From positions 186,001 through 250,000 of the forward strand of contig NZ_OY775905.1 in assembly GCF_963675065.1 (NCBI RefSeq): a DNA stretch of 64,000 nucleotides. The letters are read 5' to 3'. The notes beneath the pieces are model-generated. The model was not told where the DNA came from. It searched no databases and saw only the letters and a program-made list of their open reading frames with translations. A program made the position numbers and the translations under genes. Positions 60,359 to 64,000 of this stretch are shown piece by piece; within the stretch, counting starts at the first letter, position 1; each line of letters starts with the position of its first letter. Origin of the DNA: an uncultured Draconibacterium sp. (GTDB lineage: Bacteria; Bacteroidota; Bacteroidia; Bacteroidales; Prolixibacteraceae).

Positions 60359-60949
60359 ATGGCGGAAGAAAAAGTAAACAAGGAAACAGAAGAAGAAAAA
60401 GATAAAGCAACTCAGGTTGAAGATACTGCTACCGAAAAGGAGGAGAAAGCAGACGAGAAGAAAGACAAGAAGAAGAAATCGAAAAAAGATAAAAAGGAAG
60501 AACAGTTGGAAGAATTGGGAGAAAAGCTTCAGGAACTTCAGGACAAACACCTCCGTTTGCAAGCTGAGTTTGATAACTTCAGAAGAAGAACGATGAAAGA
60601 AAAAGCTGACCTGATTAAATCAGGTGGCGAATCGGTTATCGTTAATATTCTTCCGGTTATTGATGATTTTGAGCGTGCGCTTGATTCAATGAAACACCTT
60701 GAAGATGAAGATGCAGGCAAACACGGAACAGCACTGATTTACAAGAAATTTCAAGAATTCCTGAAACAAAACAACGTGAAGGAAATTGAAGCTCAACACG
60801 CTGATTTTGATGTTGACCTACACGAAGCCATTACAAAAATTCCGGCGCCAAACGAGGAATTAAAAGGTAAAGTAGTTGATGTAATTCAAAAAGGTTATTG
60901 CTTAAACGAAAAGGTAATCCGGTTTGCCAAAGTTGTAATCGGAGAATAA
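60359..60949 (+). CDS. grpE: Nucleotide exchange factor GrpE, 196 aa
   Basis: Releases ADP from DnaK. A long, highly charged Lys/Glu N-terminal tail (about 1-55) and coiled coil (EQLEELGEKLQELQDKHLR) lead to the core RLQAEFDNFRRRTMKEKAD, then the beta-domain with HEAITKIPAPNEELKGKVVD and VIQKGYCLNEKVIRFAKVVI. Upstream partner of dnaJ (18-nt gap). dnaK itself is not in the window. Confidence 0.97.
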   Translation: MAEEKVNKETEEEKDKATQVEDTATEKEEKADEKKDKKKKSKKDKKEEQLEELGEKLQELQDKHLRLQAEFDNFRRRTMKEKADLIKSGGESVIVNILPVIDDFERALDSMKHLEDEDAGKHGTALIYKKFQEFLKQNNVKEIEAQHADFDVDLHEAITKIPAPNEELKGKVVDVIQKGYCLNEKVIRFAKVVIGE

Positions 60950-60957
60950 TAATTCAG

Positions 60958-60963
60958 AGGAGG
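60958..60963 (+). promoter_or_regulatory. Strong Shine-Dalgarno sequence of dnaJ
   Basis: AGGAGG lies 4 nt before the dnaJ ATG at 60968. Most genes in this window show no such sequence, as is usual for the phylum, so this one stands out and fixes the start. Confidence 0.7.
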
Positions 60964-60967
60964 AAGA

Positions 60968-62134
60968 ATGGCAAAAAGAGATTATTACGAAGTATTAGGA
61001 GTTGGCAAAGATGCTTCTCCCGAAGAAGTAAAAAAAGCTTATCGTAAAAAGGCAATCCAATATCACCCGGATAAAAACCCGGATGACAAGGAAGCTGAAG
61101 AGAAGTTTAAAGAAGCAGCTGAAGCCTACGAAGTACTCAGCAATCCCGAGAAAAAACAACGCTACGATCAGTTCGGACATGCAGGAATGAGCGGCGCTGC
61201 CGGTGGTGGCGGATTTAGTGGCGGTGGATTCTCCGACATTGAAGATATCTTCTCGACTTTTGGCGACATTTTTGGCGGACATTTTGGCGGTTTCGGTGGA
61301 TTTAGCGGCGGCGGTGGCCGAAGCAGAGGAGGCCGAAGAGTAAGTCGTGGTTCCGATTTGCGTGTAAAAGTAAAGCTGAACCTCCAGGAAATTGTTAACG
61401 GCGTTGAGAAAAAGATAAAGGTAAAAAAATACGTGGCCTGCCAGCATTGTAGCGGAACCGGAGCTAAAAACGGCTCTTCGTACTCAACTTGCGGAACGTG
61501 TGGTGGCGCAGGCCAGGTAACACGTGTTCAGAATACCTTGCTGGGGCAAATGCAAACCACTTCGGCTTGTCCAACGTGCCAGGGCGAAGGAAAAATGATC
61601 ACCGACAAATGTAATCACTGTGCCGGCGAAGGAGTTATTCGCGAGGAAGAAGTGATCAACATTAAAATTCCTGCAGGCGTTGGCGAAGGTATGCAGCTTA
61701 ATGTTTCGGGTAAAGGGAATACCGGCCGACGTGGAGGTATTAATGGTGACTTGCTGGTGGTTATTACCGAAGCCGACGACCAGGAATTGGTGCGCGATGG
61801 AAATAACCTGATCTACAACCTATTCTTGTCGTTCCCGGAAATCACCTTGGGTACCACTTCCGAAATTCCAACGGTTGATGGCAAAGTGAAAGTAAAAATT
61901 GAGCCAGGTACGCAACCCGAAAAAATACTTCGCCTACGTGGAAAAGGTATTCCTGATGTAAATGGTTACGGTCGTGGCGACTTATTGGTTCGTGTGCATG
62001 TTTGGATTCCAAAGAAACTGAGCAACGAAGAAAAACGTGCGCTGGAGAAACTTCAGGATTCGCCCGGGTTTCAGGACGGACCTTCGGCACAGGAAAGATC
62101 ATTCTTTCAGAAAATGAAAGACATGTTTGAGTAA
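60968..62134 (+). CDS. dnaJ: Chaperone DnaJ (Hsp40), 388 aa
   Basis: Type I Hsp40 that delivers substrates to DnaK and triggers its ATPase. J domain at 1-70 with the HPD motif in YHPDKNP; Gly/Phe linker (about 76-120, GGGGFSGGGFSD and GGFGGFSGGGG); zinc-finger domain with four CxxCxGxG units (CQHCSGTG, CGTCGGAG, CPTCQGEG, CNHCAGEG); C-terminal substrate-binding domain (IKIPAGVGEGMQLN, GDLLVRVHVWIPKKL). Full length. Confidence 0.98.
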   Translation: MAKRDYYEVLGVGKDASPEEVKKAYRKKAIQYHPDKNPDDKEAEEKFKEAAEAYEVLSNPEKKQRYDQFGHAGMSGAAGGGGFSGGGFSDIEDIFSTFGDIFGGHFGGFGGFSGGGGRSRGGRRVSRGSDLRVKVKLNLQEIVNGVEKKIKVKKYVACQHCSGTGAKNGSSYSTCGTCGGAGQVTRVQNTLLGQMQTTSACPTCQGEGKMITDKCNHCAGEGVIREEEVINIKIPAGVGEGMQLNVSGKGNTGRRGGINGDLLVVITEADDQELVRDGNNLIYNLFLSFPEITLGTTSEIPTVDGKVKVKIEPGTQPEKILRLRGKGIPDVNGYGRGDLLVRVHVWIPKKLSNEEKRALEKLQDSPGFQDGPSAQERSFFQKMKDMFE

Positions 62135-62156
62135 ATCTATTTGACAACCATAAAAC

Positions 62157-62192
62157 AAAAAAAGATTCCTTATTGATTTGGAATCTTTTTTT
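62157..62192 (+). terminator. Terminator of grpE-dnaJ
   Basis: GATTCC (62164-62169) pairs with GGAATC (62180-62185), extended by A-run/T-run pairing, loop 10 nt, followed by T7. About 25 nt past the dnaJ stop. Confidence 0.85.
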
Positions 62193-62285
62193 GTTTCCGG
62201 GAACCTGATTCGAAATGAATGGATGAAAATGTATAACCATTTCAATTAGAAAAAATTACACAAGTAGCGTATTTCGTTGATTTTT

Positions 62286-62316
62286 TTTGCAGAAATGCGG
62301 CACAACATTAAATTTG
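62286..62316 (+). promoter_or_regulatory. Promoter of the Crp/Fnr-family gene
   Basis: TTTG at 62286-62289, exactly 19 nt, then TAAATTTG at 62309-62316: a perfect match to the Bacteroidota consensus TTTG-N19-TAnnTTTG. The start codon is 20 nt further on, at 62336. Confidence 0.75.
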
Positions 62317-62335
62317 CTAAAATTGAACTGCTAAC

Positions 62336-62965
62336 ATGGAAGATTTTTATTCAAGATACAATTTTCTCGAACCTGAACTACAGGAAGAAATTCTGCAAGT
62401 TGCCGTAAGAAAAAAGTTTGCACAACACGAAACATTAATTCGCGAAGGTCAGTTTATTTCCAGCTTTCCGATGGTGCTAAAAGGTCTCATTAGAGTTTCG
62501 CGCACCAGCGAGGCCGGCAACGAGTTGCTGCTTTATTACCTTCAGGCCGACGAAGTTTGTGCCATGTCGTTAACCTGCTGTATGGCCCGCCAAATTAGTG
62601 AAGTAAATGCCATTGCCGAAATGGATACCGAAGTACTCATGATTCCGGTTGAAATGCTGGATGCCTGGACAAGCAAATATCCGTTGTGGAAACAATATGT
62701 GATGCAAACCTTCCAAAACAGGTTTCGCGAACTAATAAATACACTTGATGCTGTTGCCTTTTTAAAACTCGATGAGCGTTTAATCAAATTTTTTATCGAC
62801 CGACATAAAAAATCGGGCGTTCATACCTATTCAGGTACACATCAGGATCTGGCTCTTCAACTTAATTCATCGCGAGAAGTGATCTCGCGCCTGCTAAAAA
62901 AGCTGGAAAAAAACGGCAAAGTTTCACTTTCACGAAATTTTATTGATTTTTCTGGCCTTTTGTGA
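62336..62965 (+). CDS. Crp/Fnr-family transcriptional regulator, 209 aa
   Basis: N-terminal cyclic-nucleotide-binding-type beta-roll (about 1-125), a dimerisation helix, and a C-terminal winged helix-turn-helix (THQDLALQLNSSREVISRLL, about 168-187). The recognition helix has Arg180, Glu181 and Arg185 in SREVISR, the same three contact residues as E. coli Crp (SRETVGR), which read TGTGA half-sites. The ligand pocket is not canonical for cAMP. Cys75, Cys81 and Cys82 (VCAMSLTCCM) could serve redox or metal sensing. A perfect TGTGA-N6-TCACA site exists at 48710 in this window. Confidence 0.93.
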   Translation: MEDFYSRYNFLEPELQEEILQVAVRKKFAQHETLIREGQFISSFPMVLKGLIRVSRTSEAGNELLLYYLQADEVCAMSLTCCMARQISEVNAIAEMDTEVLMIPVEMLDAWTSKYPLWKQYVMQTFQNRFRELINTLDAVAFLKLDERLIKFFIDRHKKSGVHTYSGTHQDLALQLNSSREVISRLLKKLEKNGKVSLSRNFIDFSGLL

Positions 62966-63094
62966 CTTACATTACATACCCATTTGTATTCTATTATTTT
63001 ATTTGCACGTATAAAATCTAAAGACATAATAGTTCATAACTATTGTTTCATAATTTTTTGGGTTATAAAATCGGTTAGTAGTTGAAGGTTGATG

Positions 63095-63123
63095 AGCCAG
63101 ACTGGAGAGTCTGGCTTTTTTTT
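63095..63123 (+). terminator. Intrinsic terminator between the Crp/Fnr gene and serA
   Basis: AGCCAGACT (63095-63103) pairs perfectly with AGTCTGGCT (63108-63116) around GGAG, followed by T8. It is 130 nt after the Crp/Fnr stop, rather far, so it may end a longer 3' UTR or a small separate transcript from about 63005. A leader-attenuator for serA is not supported: no suitable leader ORF lies upstream of it. Confidence 0.85.
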
Positions 63124-63419
63124 GTCTTATTTGAAAAATCTTCTGGTAATTGTAACGATTTAAATATCCATATCCACTCTCTTCCATCTCTTTATATCAA
63201 TTCTTAAAATTGATATTGTTCTGATAATTCTTAAAATTCCGCAGTCTTTTCAGGCTTCGATCATTAATGTTAATTTCATATTGAAAATTAATCCCTGCTA
63301 TCGCTAATAATTTATAGATATAATGCTGATATTTGTCATTAAAACATATGCTACCCAATATTTTGCATTTTTGGATAGTATTATCAGCTACAGAGAATAT
63401 CAATTAAAAAGCAAGCTAC
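63124..63419. other. Leader region of serA with inverted and direct repeats
   Basis: AT-rich, no gene. ATATCAATT (63194-63202) pairs with AATTGATAT (63208-63216) around 5 nt, and AATTCTTAAAATT appears twice (near 63199 and 63228). A minus-strand open frame at 63197-63403 is judged spurious. No promoter consensus with good spacing was recognised. Confidence 0.5.
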
Positions 63420-64000
63420 ATGTTTAAAATTCAAACTCTGAATAAGATTGACCCCGATGGTCTGAAACTATTCCCACTCGACAACTATGAGATTGCAAGC
63501 GAGCTTCCAAATCCGGATGCTATTGTTTTGCGCAGTTTTAAAATGCATGATGTTGAAATTCCATCGTCGGTAAAAGCGGTTGCAAGAGCCGGTGCGGGTG
63601 TAAATAATATTCCAATCGAGAAATGCACCGAAAAAGGAATCGTAGTTTTTAATACACCGGGAGCTAATGCCAATGGAGTAAAAGAGGCTGTAATTGCCGG
63701 AATGCTTATGGCATCGCGCGATTATATTGGCGCGGCTAACTGGGCAAAAACATTAATCGGACAGGGAGATGCTGTTGCGTCGTTAGTTGAAAAAGGCAAG
63801 AAAAACTTTGCCGGAGAAGAAATTAAGGGGAAAACACTGGCCGTAATAGGTTTGGGAGCAATTGGTGTTTTGGCAGCAAATGCAGCATCGGCGCTACGCA
63901 TGAACGTAATTGGTTACGATCCATACATGTCGGTAAAACATGCACTGAAACTGAGTCGCGAAGTTCAAGTGGTTGAAGGTATTCAGGTATTGTTGCAACA
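63420..64000 (+). CDS. serA: D-3-phosphoglycerate dehydrogenase, partial (3' end outside window)
   Basis: Start ATG at 63420; 193 codons are visible before the edge. The N-terminal catalytic part has AVARAGAGVNNIPIEKC, NTPGANANGVKEAVIAGML, then the NAD-binding motif in AVIGLGAIGVLAANAA with YDPYMS holding the adenosine-binding Asp. This is the D-isomer 2-hydroxyacid dehydrogenase family; the GAGVNNI and PGANANGV pattern fits Bacteroidota SerA enzymes, which open serine synthesis. Serine supplies the carbon skeleton for cysteine. Whether an ACT domain follows cannot be seen. Confidence 0.88.
   Translation, partial: MFKIQTLNKIDPDGLKLFPLDNYEIASELPNPDAIVLRSFKMHDVEIPSSVKAVARAGAGVNNIPIEKCTEKGIVVFNTPGANANGVKEAVIAGMLMASRDYIGAANWAKTLIGQGDAVASLVEKGKKNFAGEEIKGKTLAVIGLGAIGVLAANAASALRMNVIGYDPYMSVKHALKLSREVQVVEGIQVLLQ

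Noticed and set aside
60995..61447. 150-codon minus-strand open frame
   Set aside because: It is antisense to dnaJ; the Ser/Ala-rich stretch is the complement of the Gly/Phe linker.
63005..63160. Serine-responsive leader peptide for serA
   Set aside because: The only ORF near the terminator (starting at 63092) overlaps the hairpin itself and is not enriched in a relevant amino acid before it.
63197..63403. 68-codon minus-strand open frame
   Set aside because: It is an AT-rich Asn/Ile/Lys translation, antisense to the serA leader, and overlaps repeats.

Overview
The window is a chromosomal stretch of a Bacteroidota bacterium. Evidence for this is the TAnnTTTG-type promoters, the near absence of Shine-Dalgarno sequences, a type B T9SS/gliding C-terminal domain, LytTR/LytS regulators, and an str-S10-spc-alpha ribosomal cluster that lacks tuf between fusA and rpsJ. 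The style of intergenic repeats suggests the Marinilabiliales/Prolixibacteraceae neighbourhood, but this is an impression and was not tested. No rRNA or tRNA gene, IS element or CRISPR array was recognised.

Layout. 1-1831: 3' part of a PAS hybrid histidine kinase, followed by about 1 kb of apparently decayed DNA. 2.9-9.8 kb: a surface module. A predicted surface lipoprotein of 802 residues, almost entirely coiled coil, and a small outer-membrane barrel are transcribed leftward. A LytTR response regulator and a LytS-type kinase with an Asp-rich FG-GAP/VCBS-like sensor are transcribed rightward. The shared intergenic region holds GTT-core repeats on a 21-bp period that resemble a LytTR operator. 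9.9-10.3 kb: a GC-rich structured element and the terminator of the ribosomal cluster. 10.3-27.6 kb: 27 leftward genes from rpsL to rplQ, including rpmJ, secY, infA, fusA and rpoA. 27.9-32.3 kb: a C39-peptidase ABC exporter and its HlyD partner, with a four-helix-bundle gene between them flanked by AT-rich repeats. 32.5-34.5 kb: an OmpR-type two-component system.

34.7-41.9 kb: tetrapyrrole genes hemA, a fused hemC-hemD, hemB, hemL and hemE, then a small cytochrome-b-like membrane protein. They converge, across a structured repeat-like spacer at 42 kb, on a leftward operon for sulfite reduction and siroheme: DUF2061, a Met8-like dehydrogenase/chelatase, cysJ, cysI, an NAD-binding epimerase-like gene and cobA. 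The first cluster makes uroporphyrinogen III and the second draws on it for siroheme, the CysI cofactor. The sulfite operon is preceded by a 20-codon Cys/Met-rich leader ORF, a strong intrinsic terminator and an alternative pairing that would open the terminator. This is the layout of a ribosome-mediated cysteine attenuator. A perfect TGTGA-N6-TCACA palindrome lies at its predicted promoter.

49-64 kb: an EF-G paralogue with altered GTPase motifs; two proteins of unknown function; a type B T9SS cargo protein; a UvrD/PcrA helicase; DUF4290-murA (MurA with Asp in place of the catalytic Cys); a TlpA-like thioredoxin; grpE-dnaJ; a Crp/Fnr regulator; and the start of a phosphoglycerate dehydrogenase gene that runs off the right edge.

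The best candidates for something new are the Cys-rich attenuator of the sulfite/siroheme operon and the coiled-coil lipoprotein/barrel module with its LytTR-type repeats. All function calls come from reading the sequence; no database search was run.
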